A DNA stretch of 64,000 nucleotides, taken from the NCBI GenBank assembly GCA_009792885.1, contig WMCF01000113.1, positions 1,421,613 to 1,485,612 on the forward strand. The letters run 5' to 3'. The DNA comes from Eremophila alpestris peregrina. Its lineage: Eukaryota; Chordata; Aves; Passeriformes; Alaudidae. Below the pieces are notes generated by a model. That model did no database searches, was not told the DNA's origin, and saw only the letters and a list, made by a program, of their open reading frames with translations. The position numbers were made by a program, and so were the translations under genes. Position 1 is the first letter of the stretch, and every line of letters starts with the position of its first letter. Positions 24,401 to 36,100 of the stretch are shown here, one piece after another.

Positions 24401-26289
24401 AATGCATAGGCCAAAAAGTTGCTCAGAAAGCAAAATTTAGGAGGTAAATGACTTAGACTGACAGTGCCAAAGTATTGGATGGCACCAGGAAGGTGCTTAC
24501 ATGGGATTTTTAGGCTGTGTAGTGTGCAAAATGGGATTGGCAGATTGCTTCTTGGTATGTACTCAATGGAGTAATAACAGGAACTTCAACACTGTGAGAT
24601 GAGATCCAGTCAGACAACGTGGGGTTATTTTAGACCAAACCAGGCATTTCAATGTCAAGGCCTTTAGGAAGAAGGTGTTTGTGTTGGTGTTTTGTAGCCT
24701 TTGGAACGGACAAGTGTGTTTAATTGATACTGTGTTGCTTTCCCACAGAACTGCAGCCATCAAAGCTCTCAATGCTACTGGACAGCACAACATCAACTTA
24801 GATACACTCTTTAAGGTATTTCTCAAGTTTTGCATTTTGAGTTGCTCTTCAAGTTCTTTGACAAAGCAGAAATATTCTTTTATCAGGGATGTAAAAGCTG
24901 TGCTTTATTGTGAGGAACAAGGTTTACTAGGGGAGTTGAAGACCAAAAGGTCAAAATGCTTCTGGACTCCTATTTAAGGATTTTATAACAGTTGATCAAT
25001 TCAGGTGGAAAATGCAGGAGGTGAATCCCATCATCTTACCATCTTTGTGCAGTTTCTTGTTCCAAGTGCAGGCACTTAGACATGGTGAGCTTTGGGAATT
25101 GGAATGTCTTTGAGAAGGCTTTTTTGAAAGTACTTCTGTAGAATGGTCTGATGTTTAAAAAAGGTGGTCTGATGTTTAAAAAAGGCGTGAAGTCCTTGAC
25201 TTTATATTATTCCTTTCATAACTTCCTCCTACTGCTGTTTCTAAATAGCCATTTATTTCCCTCTTTATCTACCCAAATGACAACTCTTCAAACTTTCTGT
25301 ACAGGTGTTGTCAGTGAAGCCAGTCTTAAACAAGTAAGTATTAGATTGAGAGATGTTGATCTGTGCCTCCTGCTGTGCCTCAGGCCACTTGAAAGTACGC
25401 CACAAACCTCCTTAGAATCTTGCTTATGTGTCTTGAGTCTTGCGGTTTCCCAGCTTAGATGTTGTGCTCACGACCCTCTATTTCCACTTCCACAACACCG
25501 TTCCTTTTGCATCTACCACTTCACTTAGGGAACTGCACTTGTTTGGGCTCAGTCTGGTAATGGGAAATTCCTTTGGAGTAGTGAAACAAATTACTCCATT
25601 GGAGGAGCAGCTGGATGTCACACTGACTCCTTTGCCCACTTTTGGAACTTTTTGGTTGGTGTTAACACTGACAGTAGCTTTTTCTGCATGTTCTGATACA
25701 GGTCTGATTTCTGTAATAAAGTAAGTTGGATAAAGCTTTTAAGATACCATTAGATACTCATACCCATCTCTTGGGTTTCCAAGAGATGTATTTCAGCAGA
25801 CCATTATTCTGTGCTGTTCCAGAAATTGCACTTTTGCAGGTTACCATGTTATGGTTCACTTTTACATGGAGCTTGGTATATTTTCTGCATCAGTCATTGT
25901 CATTGGAGCTTGGCAATGGCTTCCTCTACCTCTCCTCTGTCTTGTCAATGTGAGGAAATGGGGAAAGGAAAAGGTTCATCACAGCTGTGACATAGATACA
26001 GTACCAATTCCTCTGTTGTGCTGTGTGGGGGAAAGAACACTACAAATTAGTCAAAGAGTCTTTAATTTGATCAGTCTCTTTGCCTAACCCTTCTGTACCT
26101 AAGCGGAATATTTGTTTCCACCAAGATTTGTCCTGCTGCTTTGCTAGCTAGATCAATTCCCCTTTCCGCCTTTGGAATGTCACTCACTCACCCTGTTGCT
26201 CTTTCCCTGCCAGTAACACAGTGTACACCACAGTCATGAGCGCTGCGCTTCCGGATCGGTACCAGACGTGGATGAGAACCGAGGAGTGA
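18454..26289 (+). CDS. NAAA: N-acylethanolamine acid amidase, with a frameshift in exon 5
   Basis: Lysosomal N-terminal-nucleophile hydrolase that cleaves palmitoylethanolamide and related lipid amides at acid pH after self-cleavage into alpha and beta chains. Exons: 18454-18623, 18763-18927, 20396-20522, 21279-21369, 23083-23158, 23627-23799, 24127-24189, 24749-24815, 25305-25333, 26214-26289 (TGA). A signal peptide (MGCGWWALLALLCGAAGAAA) is followed by NVSLDSPAELRWLPVLRH. The nucleophile is Cys114 in FCTSIVAQD, the self-cleavage point. The Arg and Asp of GRNLDYDF, plus FLGYVGLWTGQSPHKF, YYIVGG and WFRVETNYDHW, are all present. Exons sum to 1037 nt, one short of 1038 (345 residues; human 359). 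Exon 5 is 76 nt where 77 is needed, so the frame meets a TGA at 23151-23153. All other junctions are in phase. The cause is either a sequencing/assembly error in a short C run or a true recent disruption. Confidence 0.95.
19151..19169. repeat. (AT)n microsatellite
   Basis: Short, slightly interrupted AT dinucleotide run in NAAA intron 2. The rest of that intron (18928-20395) holds no recognisable exon. Confidence 0.7.
23083..23158 (+). other. NAAA: NAAA exon 5 with one-base deficit
   Basis: The acceptor CTCAG and the donor GACGTAAGT are both good. The exon reads DGGRWWENAIAAFLNRNY, where human has a WWWENAIAAL stretch. After CC at 23135-23136 the homologous frame continues one base out of register as PVSWLVRD. 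A third C there would restore NRNYPVSWLVRD and join in phase to TLSEAEDF of exon 6. One tryptophan of the WWW triplet is Arg here. Confidence 0.9.
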
Positions 26290-27051
26290 AGAGGTGGAAG
26301 TGGCAGAGGTGTAAGTAGCATCTGTACTCACACAACTGTTTCAGCTGCAGAGGGGACAAAGCATTGCAGTGGCACTCTGGTGACCCAGTCTGAATTCCTG
26401 ATTCTGCTTTTTTATTGCCCTTGGATGAATACCTTCCCTTGTTGATTTAGAGGGAGTTAAATAATGACTCTCCTGGTGAAACTCTTGGAGATGATGATCT
26501 TCGAGTTTTGATCTGAGAGGAAGGGATGGTATGTTGCAACCTAAAAGTAGAGGTTCCCTCTAGGAATGTTTTGGCTATTTTTACCACTCCCCACTATGCC
26601 ACTTGCTTGTCTCCAGGGGGATGATAACATTGGTGGATGATATTCAGAGGGAACTGAATCCCAGCAGGAGGGGATGGTGCACTTAGCACCAAGAAAAAAT
26701 CAAGCTTTGTCGGTAATGGCTGCTCACCAGTGACTGCATGTGAGCAGCTTCCTCTGGGGGGCTTTGTCCTGTGAATGTGCAGATTAAGTCCCATTTCTTG
26801 AGCTTACAAGGTGCCTTGTGGGACAGCTTCAGAGAGACAAGAGAATTTCTATGCCAAGAAACTGGTTGCATGGCCTTGGCAAGAGCACAAGAAGTTGTGT
26901 TTGAAGTTTTTAAAAAAATATTATTGCTATTATATTTGTAGCAGTTCTGTCAGATGTGATTTTAGCAAGAGTAATTCTTTCTAGAGATTGTGTAGAGCTT
27001 GTTTTGCACTTAACTCTGAACAAATCTATGCTCTCTTGCCTGTTTTTCTAG

Positions 27052-27360
27052 TTCAACACAATGAGTGAGAAGCTGAAGCTGTGCAAGACTCACATATGCT
27101 TTTAAAATCACTCCTGGGAGCAATACAGTGGCTTTGGTTCATGAATGATGTGAACCATTCAGGAAACAGTGATGAGTTAACTCTGAAGCGTTGCAGGTGA
27201 TCCTGTTAATGATCTGTAATGGAAGTTTGAAATTTCTTGTAATTAAATTGATGCTCTAGTAGATATTGATGGGTAAAAATGGCTTGTATTATTTTTGGTA
27301 GGAGTTGTGCAACTGCAATGTACTTCTGTGCTGACTAATAAATGCCTTTTGTAATTTACA
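27052..27360 (+). other. NAAA: Probable NAAA 3' UTR exon and poly(A) site
   Basis: A strong donor GTAAGT at 26311, 22 bases past the stop, can pair with the acceptor TTTTTCTAG ending at 27051. That would make a non-coding last exon ending soon after AATAAA at 27337-27342. The alternative is a single unspliced 1.05-kb 3' UTR. The splice is inferred from site quality only. Confidence 0.45.
27337..27342 (+). terminator. NAAA: NAAA polyadenylation signal AATAAA
   Basis: AATAAA followed by a T-rich stretch, about 1.05 kb after the stop codon. Confidence 0.65.
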
Positions 27361-30300
27361 GAGCCTGTATTTCTGAAATAATTAAATGGAAATATTCAGC
27401 TGATAGCTTGTGGGGTTACTTCTACGTCATCATCCTTTTCCCTCATCTATGAGGAGTTGTTGATCCTGGGCCTAGCCAGGGCAGATGCAGCAGTCAGCAG
27501 CATGCACAGCTGTAGACAGTAGGTATTTTATTTATCAGAAATCAGGAGCTGTTTCAGGAATTGTGGTAATGCACCTTTCTCCTTGGTAGATGAGAGGAGG
27601 TTGTCTTGGGTAGCAGTGAGGTTAAAAATGGTTGTATTTGTTTTTGTGCATTCAGATCCAGTTACCTGCAGTAAAAGTTAACATCTTATTTTACAGTGCA
27701 GAGCAGTGGAGTTTTTGTCAGGTTGTGCTGTGACTTTATATATTGACTTTAGACACTTAGGTGTACTCCAGAAATACTGAGGAACTTGAAGAGTCAAGAC
27801 CAGGGGATGCCTTCAAGTAAAGCTGGAAAGTGTCCTTCTTCACTGGATAAAATATCACCTGTGTGAAGCTGACAGAGCACAACTTCCAGATCCATGCCAT
27901 GCTGGATGAGAGTGGGCACTGGTTATGCAAACTGCTTTGAAAGCACCTTCTGGAGCTGAGGGCCCTTTATCTCCTTGTCCTGAGTCTCATAACCTACTTT
28001 ACCTGCATCCTCTCCTCCTGCCTGGATAAAAGTTCTGCAAGCTTTGCCTTGACCCAGTTTAGACAGCAACGTACAGCAGCCAGGTGATAAATTTGAAGAA
28101 GATTTCCTGGAGGAAGATTTTTAAATGCTCACTGTCTTGGAGATTCCAGAATGCCATTGCTTTAATTCACAGAGTAGGCACTGATTTGTGATCCCATCAG
28201 GCTTTCTTTAAATAACAGCCACCCACAGCTACAGTATCCTTACAGGTGTGGCTTTGTGTAGTCATCCTGACCTCTGCAGCATTAGGCTGATTATATTCTG
28301 TCAGGGGTGTGCCCAGATGCTCTGGTATATAAATTTGGCCAAATGTATTTGCTTCAATGTGTACAAACAATCTGGAATGGGTAAGTTGTTAGTATCTATG
28401 AATATTGAGGAAACAATTTGCTTCCAGTCTTGTGTTTGTGGCTTGGCAGCTGTTTGGGATTATGAGGTTTAAACAAGTGAGGAGTGTAGATTTTTTTTTT
28501 TCCTTATAAATTACTTTCTTGAAAGGCTCACATTTTCTGTGGTAACCAACACTTCAGGATGCTGACTGCCAGCAAAATAAAGTCTTTCTGCCACCTTGAA
28601 TGCTTTTCTGTTAACCCAAAGGATATATAACTTCCTGGTCTTAGTTTAATGACAAGCTAAAAATATAAATACTGATGAACTGGTATGTTCATCAGTACAA
28701 CTTAGATAATTTAACCTGTGAGTAGCTAAGCTACTTGTGATAATAACTGATATTTGATAAAAATGCAGAGATGTGATTGTTAATACTTTAAATAAAACCA
28801 TCTTAATGCTGGAAACATTAAAATGTAGCAGTGGTTGGTTTTTTTTTGGTAGGTTTGGATGCTTTGTGGGAATTTTTTTTCCAAGACAGACTGGACCAAA
28901 ACATCCTGAAGGTATTTCTCTAGCCTGGTATTCTGACTTTATCATCATTGCTTTTTTTAAAAAGGAGGATCATTTATAGTTATTTGAATACCTTGCTCAT
29001 CATACTTCCTTTTGAGATTTCATCTGCTTTTTGTGTACCCTATTTAAAGACTGGAAAGAACAGTGATTTTCCTGGTTTCTCAATCCCTGGAATTATGAAG
29101 TAATAAAATGCGGTAAATTATCCTTGCTTTTTTCACATCCCTTCCTTTCTGCACTAGAGATTCCTTAGCCACAAAGCCCCACATACTTTTTCAGCCCAGC
29201 ACAAACAAGGAGTGAAACCCTGAATTATTTTGCATTTGGCACAGGGCGGCTTGAAAGTGTGAGCTGACTCCGAGGATGAGAGAGGCCAGCACGCTGTGTT
29301 TCTCATTCATAATCCCTTGAGTAATCCTAATCCAGTTGAGATCTGTAGCCTTTATTAAGCATCACATGGTAAAGGATTCTTAAGGCTGCTCATAACTGGG
29401 CAGTAAATAAATCAAAGTGTCTGCACCAGTTCTGGGTTACAGGTGCAGAGACTTGGTCTGTTGTGCTGCCTGCCCAAGGGAACACCTTACTTTATTATTT
29501 GGATTCTGAGGAGATTTTGCATCTGTAACTCAACAAATAGCATCAGAAATCATCAATCATTTGCGTACTGAATACAACCAGAATTTATCAAGTGGAGAGC
29601 TTCAGTTGTGCTTATGTCAACAAATCCATAAATTAGGACTTTGCAAGGTAAGTTGCTTTTTTCTTTTTAATTCTTTGCAAAAGGGTTTTGTGTTCAGAAA
29701 TAGCTTAAAGTTTGAGGTAAAATATCCTTTTTGTATGCCAAGGTGTATAAAACTGCATCTACGAGTTTTGTATCTGTAATTCCCTTTTTTGGCACTGCAG
29801 TAACTGTATTGGAGTGTGTTTGAAATACAACACTCTTCACCATCCTATTTGCAGCTACAAGTGGTGCCGGGTCTGATGTGCACATGGGCCATACATAGGT
29901 GTTTAGTCTCAGAGGCAATGTAGGATCATCACTTTCCCTAGTGCCAGCTAGCACTGGAAGATTTTTTTCTTGGGAGAAGTATTTGATTGTTTTTTAATTA
30001 ACCTGTCACTCTTAAACTCTTGCTGTTTTTCTTTTAGCAGAACTGAAAATTTGTTTCCCTCCAACATCATTTTCAGGTTTTTCCCTAGTAAACTTCTAGT
30101 CTGTTCTATCCTCCTGTTGCCTTCCATATTCTGCTCACCTGTTCCCTCCATTGCTGGAATGTCTATAAAACTGTCAGGTTAGTGGGCATCCTCTTCATGA
30201 TAATGGAATGTCACCTTTCCTAGGAGCAGGCTTCACATTAGAGTTATTTCTGGCAGGTCCTGTGGGTTGAGCACCGTGTTCTGCAAAGATCTATGGTGTG

Positions 30301-33192
30301 CACAAGTTCCCAGTGTGTAGGATTTGGTTCAGAATGCTGTGCCTTGCTTTGCTTTTGGAGAAGTTAAAATAATTAGGCTAAGCCAGGAAATTTACCTAGG
30401 CTTTTGTTGTTTGTGTTTTGGGATGATTGACTCAAGTGGATTTGTGCAAGGTTTCCTTTTCTGAATTTTATAGGGTACTAGATGGTGTTATTGAACAAGT
30501 CCTCTGCTTGTGTTTGAAGGTTACAAGAACTGTGTTATCTGATGGCTCGGGAAATGTCTGGATTCTGGCTGCTGTGTTGCTCTCCTGCCTGTGAAACATT
30601 ACCTCTGGTGGTCAGGGAATGTTCATCTTCTCTGTGTGTGTGTGACCTTCTCCTGAGGCCCTAAACTTGCTGTTCCACTGGTTGTCTGTGTCCATGTGGG
30701 GCTCTCGAGTCCGTGACTTTTTAGTGGTGGTTTACAAGTGTGTGCAGTGGCTTTTGTTACCTGACTTTACAGAGTGTGGGTGTTCCAAGGCAGGTGCTCT
30801 GTGCCATGGCATGTGCCAGGGACAGCCCTGGGCAAAGGACATGTGAACAGAGCCTTTTGTAGAGGCCTCCTAATTGCACCAGAGAGAAGAAAGTATCTCT
30901 GCAGGAGAGGAGTGGCAGCCAAGAGCAAGATGAGGCAAGAGTGGCTGTTTTCTGGCTGATCATGTTTCTCACCTGGCAGTTAAATACAGCCTGTAGCTGA
31001 AGTGATGCTGCTGCTCAGTTCATCCAGTCTTTGAGGCTGTGTCTGTTCCTCTTCCATTTCTTAGGTACAAGCATTTAGGAAGGGAAATGAGCGTGTCACT
31101 GTTGGGTGGATGAGGAAGGATCCGAGGTGTTGAGCAGTTGGACTGGTTCTGTTTCCTCCTCAGTCCTTGCAGCCTTGAAGCTGATTTGATTCCATTGGAG
31201 CCTGATTTACTCCTGTGCACTCCTTTGCTCCAGTTGTGCCTCTGACAAAAATATGAGAGCAACAAAAGAAAAAGTCCACGGCTCCAGGAAGTTATATCAA
31301 AGCAGGCAAACGGCATCCAAGGTCACATTGTATCTAAGCAAGCAGGTGATATCCCTGAACACATCCTCAGCAGGCAAAGTACTGAACACCATACTTGCAT
31401 GTTTGTTTCAAATTTGTTCTCCATTGCTTTAAAAGTAACCTAGAAGTGTTCTTCTAGTTCCTGGGAAAGGGGCCGATGCAGAATAAAACATTTATATTAT
31501 TGCTTCTTTGGAAAGCTAAAACTTGCTGAAATCCTCAGAACTGTGTTATTAAGTGAAATTTTTGTTTGGATAGGCCACATGGGCCTATGCTCTAAAGTTC
31601 TGAAGTTTTTCCTGAACTCTGATTTCCCTGGTGCAGGAGGTTACAAACGAGCTATAACTGGTCAGTTTTGTGTGTAGGGGTTCCTTGGAGTAGTTAATAA
31701 TCTGGAAAGCTGTCAGAGTACCTGCATTATTTGAGCACAAAAACGGTAAAGCACTAGGTAAAATTGGGTGTAATTTGGCAGTGATTTCATGCAATTTGTG
31801 ACACGGATATGAAATGATATCGTTAGAATAAAACAAGGGTTTAGGTATTTTGCTGAGAGCATTGTGGCGTACGCTGTTGTGTCACCCACTCATGGCATTG
31901 TGAGGATGCCAGTGTACAACTGGGCATCCTGGGCAAGGGAGAGAGAGTTCCAGCCTTTGCTGTGCTTTAGAACCTCCTCGTGCTGCAGTGTGGCTGAGCA
32001 GGGCTCACCTTCCTGAGCAGACATGGATCACTCACACAACACTGGATGCGCTTTTTCAATTAGTGTTTGTGTGGATCTGATCTATTGTGAGAGCAAAGAC
32101 GTGGGTTAATTGGAAAGAGATTGAAGGAGGCAAAAAGATTGCAGAAAATGAGGAAAGGAGGAGGACTTCTGAGCAGAAGTGCCTCTGTAGTTACGCTGTA
32201 CCGACCCTTCAAAATACTTTGAGCTGTGTTCTTCTGCCAGCATCAGTCTTAAGATTTTTACAGGTGTTTATTTCCTTCCCTCCATTTCTCAGCTTTCTCC
32301 TCCCTGAACTTCAGGGGAAAATAAAAATCTCTTGAATTCTTCAGTGATACAACCTGGGACTGCTTTGGCAGTAGTATGTGACCGTTATTTTTCCAGAGGA
32401 AAAATGTTTAACTGGGAATGTCATTCTGGTTATCCTCAAAGTGAGAGACTTCAGAGTTTGACCTAATCTTACATTAGGATCTGTTTACCCTGACCAGAGC
32501 TTCCACAGCAGTGAGCTTACTAAAGTCTGGATGTCTGTCCTTTTATACTGGAAACTGATGGCATAATACACTCCTGCACTCAAGCAGATGTATGAGATGA
32601 AGGCAAGCAGTGATTAACAAAGCTGGTTATTTTCTTCTGACAGCTAATTATTATTTTAGACTTACTTTCCTGCTAGCTCTGGTTAGATTAAATATCTGGT
32701 TTGTGTTCATCCCTCATAATGAGTTATCCTTTACAGGAGACTATGTGAATATTTGTCTGCACTACAGAATACTACAGAGTATTTTTCTGCACATATGGCT
32801 TCTTAATGACTTTTTAATAGTTCTTGATCAGTATTGAAAAGCTTTTTATATGTTTGCCAAACAATCACAGTACCTATTTTTATGCCAATAGCTAAAGGTG
32901 CTGAACTGATTCCTGTTTATAAAGCTCACTTGAAATGTGAAGCAGTGAGACAGAAATCCTCATCTGATTGTTTGGGGTTAGCTGGAGAAACCTGGTAGTG
33001 GAAAATGTACTTGGATACAAGAGAGGCCATCTGATCATTGATATTAAATGTTTATAAATTTAATTGTAGATTCTTGACACTGTGGGACGTGCTGCAGCTC
33101 TTTTGATTTTACCAAATGGTCTTTCCTGCATCTCCTTTGTGGTTTTGGTGACACTGGGCCTGTCTGCACTGTTGGAGCATTGGTTGGAGAAC
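27361..33192. other. Intergenic NAAA-PPEF2, no gene seen
   Basis: About 5.8 kb with no CpG island and no exon I could assign. It must include the PPEF2 promoter and any untranslated first exon, which I could not place. Short open frames on both strands lack splice context and family features. Lack of a CpG island fits the tissue-restricted expression known for PPEF2. Confidence 0.5.
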
Positions 33193-36100
33193 ATGGGATC
33201 TGGTAGTTCTGTACATGTCGAGTACAAGTACTCTCTGCAGAAGTCTGAAAATGGTGAGTGATTCTAAGAAAAGTTATCTTTTCCTGTTTTCTCCTGCATG
33301 TGCTGTTGGGAGGTTGCATTTAATGTGTTTCTCCTCTGGGTTACCTGGTTTTCTTCATAGCATTGAAGTCTTTCACAGGATACTTCCTGTGACAAGGACT
33401 CTCGGGTATCAGGCACAAGACAAAAGGCTTGAGGAAGTAACAGCTATTTAGACAAGGAGTAGGTTAAGATCCACTCAAGCCTAACCAGAAATGAAGCGAC
33501 AGTTAGAACCAACACCTGCTGGATTAAACACTTGCTGGGTAATGCAGGTGTTGTGTCTGCTGACAGTGAGACAGATGTCACCCTGCTACTTCCCATGGAT
33601 TATTTTCCAAGGCTCTTACTGGTGCAGGGCTGGCTAAGCAGAAGCATTAGCAAAGCCAAAATAAATCTGGTTCCAAAGAAGGTGAGATGGTGTGGCTATG
33701 AAAAGCTGTTAAACAAAAAGTGTGCATTTTGTCTAATTGCATCAGCACAGTGCTGTTAATCTCTGCTAATAATCTAGACTTGTTTATGGCTCTCAACTGT
33801 GGTGATTTATTTTTATGAAGCCCTCTATAATTGTATCAATTTTGTGGGTGTGTGCCTGTGCCTGCTGTGGGACAAAGGGAGTTGATGAGGGAGACCTTAG
33901 CTATAAGGAAGAGTTTAAAAGTAAATAAGCAGTCTTTTCTTTGTTGTTTGAATCATGCAGTCGCATGAGCCCTGGCAGAACAGAAGGGTGGGGCAAACTG
34001 TTTGCAAGTGCTTGGAAAAGAAAATAAGGATTGAAAATGGGGATAAGGTTGTAACTCAGACTTTTGTTTGTTACTGTCCACTGTTGAAAAACTCCTTTTA
34101 TGTAAATTAGACTTACCTGTCACCCGTAGCACCAGAGGTCCAAGTTTAGGGTTATTTTAAGATGATCAAGTGTAACACAACACTAGTTACTTATTTGTAC
34201 TTGTGTGTTACATCTGATACCTCAGCAACAGTTTCTCACAGCAGTAAAGCCTCTGAATTTCTAGCTTTTGGTTCGTGACACGGTTCAAGTTTGGCCATCT
34301 GCAGCAGGGCAGCTGCTTAGGACTTTGTGCCCAAATGCAGTGTGCCAGATGTCATCCCTGTCCCCCCTATACAAGGTCTCAAGGCTGTTTTCAATGGAAA
34401 ATGTAGGAGCAGAATGTTCAACTGGCCCTGCCTTGGAGTGAAGCCTGGTTTGAGTGCTGCCACTTTGGTATGCTTTCAGCACCTTATATGATATATGGTT
34501 TAGATCATCATAAAATCTCACCAAGTCTTTCTCTTTTTTGTTGAAAATTTTTTTCTAAAACTATACAAGGTATAACTTGCCCAGGTAAACTGCAAAATTA
34601 AAATACCTGGCTTTTTCAGCTGCAGAAACAGTCTCTGTAAAAAACAGTGCCTTGCCTATCTGGGGCTTAAATGCTGTGGATGGTGGTATTTATGTTAACT
34701 GTGCACTTGATAACATGTCTTTCATAGGTTTGATTTTTACTGTTTCAAAGGTTCTGGTTTTCATTGGCATGTGTGGAGTCATCACAAGGAATTTTTTCTA
34801 AGCCCTGCAAATCAGTATGCATTTTCTGAGCAAAAGAGAAGGCAAAGAATACAGAAGTTATTCCTGAGTTAAGACTTGCCAAATCTTACCTTCTATCCCA
34901 CAACTTCAGGGTATCTCAGCCCCCTGCTGAACAGCAGCTGTAGATCTTCCTTTTTTGTGCTCTGCAATTCCCAGTGCTGAAAGAGAATCATAATTTATAA
35001 GGATTACTATTTTCAATATATAATCCATTGAGATACCTTCTTTAGGGAAAGGTTGCTGTTTCCTGCTGAACTACCTGGAGGGCCATTTGTTGTGTAATTA
35101 ATGCAAGCTGATTTAATTAATATGATCTCTTTGTCTCTTGCCAGTGTATAGCAGCCTTTGGGTAGAGGTGAGGGGTTTTCCTCTTTTTAGTGAAGATTTT
35201 CTCATGCACCTGCCATTGCTCTCCCTGCTTTGGTGAATATGGTAAGGGAATATACCTTCTACAGCAGGCCTAGTTCCCTACCTCTGTTGTTTCCCTTGGA
35301 TTTTGAAGCCAGCCTGTGGATACAGCACTCATGCCTTTCCCCCCTCAGCTCAAGATAACAGGAAAGCAGTGTTAGAAGATGTTTTAAGTTTAGGGCTCAT
35401 GGGTGGGGCTCCAGGAAGGAGCAGGAAGGGACGCAGTGTAATCCAAAGAGAGATGCCAAGTAACAGAGCTGGTCCAAGTGGGATCAAGGCCAGCTGAGGA
35501 GGATGAGAGATTCTAGAGGTACATAAAGTTCTGTGGCAGAACTTGAAAAAGGATATGTGAAACTACACCAATGTGCTTCACTTTAAATATGCACACACCC
35601 CATCTGAAATAATCTTTGAAGGGAACACACTGGAACTGGGAGAATACAGAGGCTGTGTTTTCAAAATCAAAGGGCTGATAGCCATAATTTGGTGGGAAGC
35701 ACCTGGTGTCAATGCTGGCTGTGGCTTGAACCTCAGACAGGCACCTGGAAATTCTAGCATCTCATTCATTCTGTGTCATTAAATGTCAAAAGTTCTGCCT
35801 CTCTTTTTTCACTGTGACTGTAGTTTTGTCTTTATTTTATTGTAAGGTAATGGTTTGTTGATATTTATGCTACAATAGAGTCCTTCTAAAGTTCTTCCAC
35901 AACTGCAAAAGCTGTGGTATTTATTTGGCATAAAGAGAGGTAGAAAACCCCTCTTTAAGGCTCTAGAAGGAAACTTGGTATCCTGTGTTCCCCCAACTCT
36001 GTGCGGCCTCAGCTAAATTTCTGGTTTCTTGAAGCCCCAGCACCTAGAGATGGTAAGGTGAACATAAAAATGATCAAGGTAGGTAGAAAGGGAGGCATTG

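Noticed and set aside
27361..33192. Search for hidden chemokine, ART or other exons upstream of PPEF2
   Set aside because: No signal-peptide exon, CXC pattern or phase-compatible exon set was found on either strand. Only PPEF2 exon 1 at 33193 could be justified.
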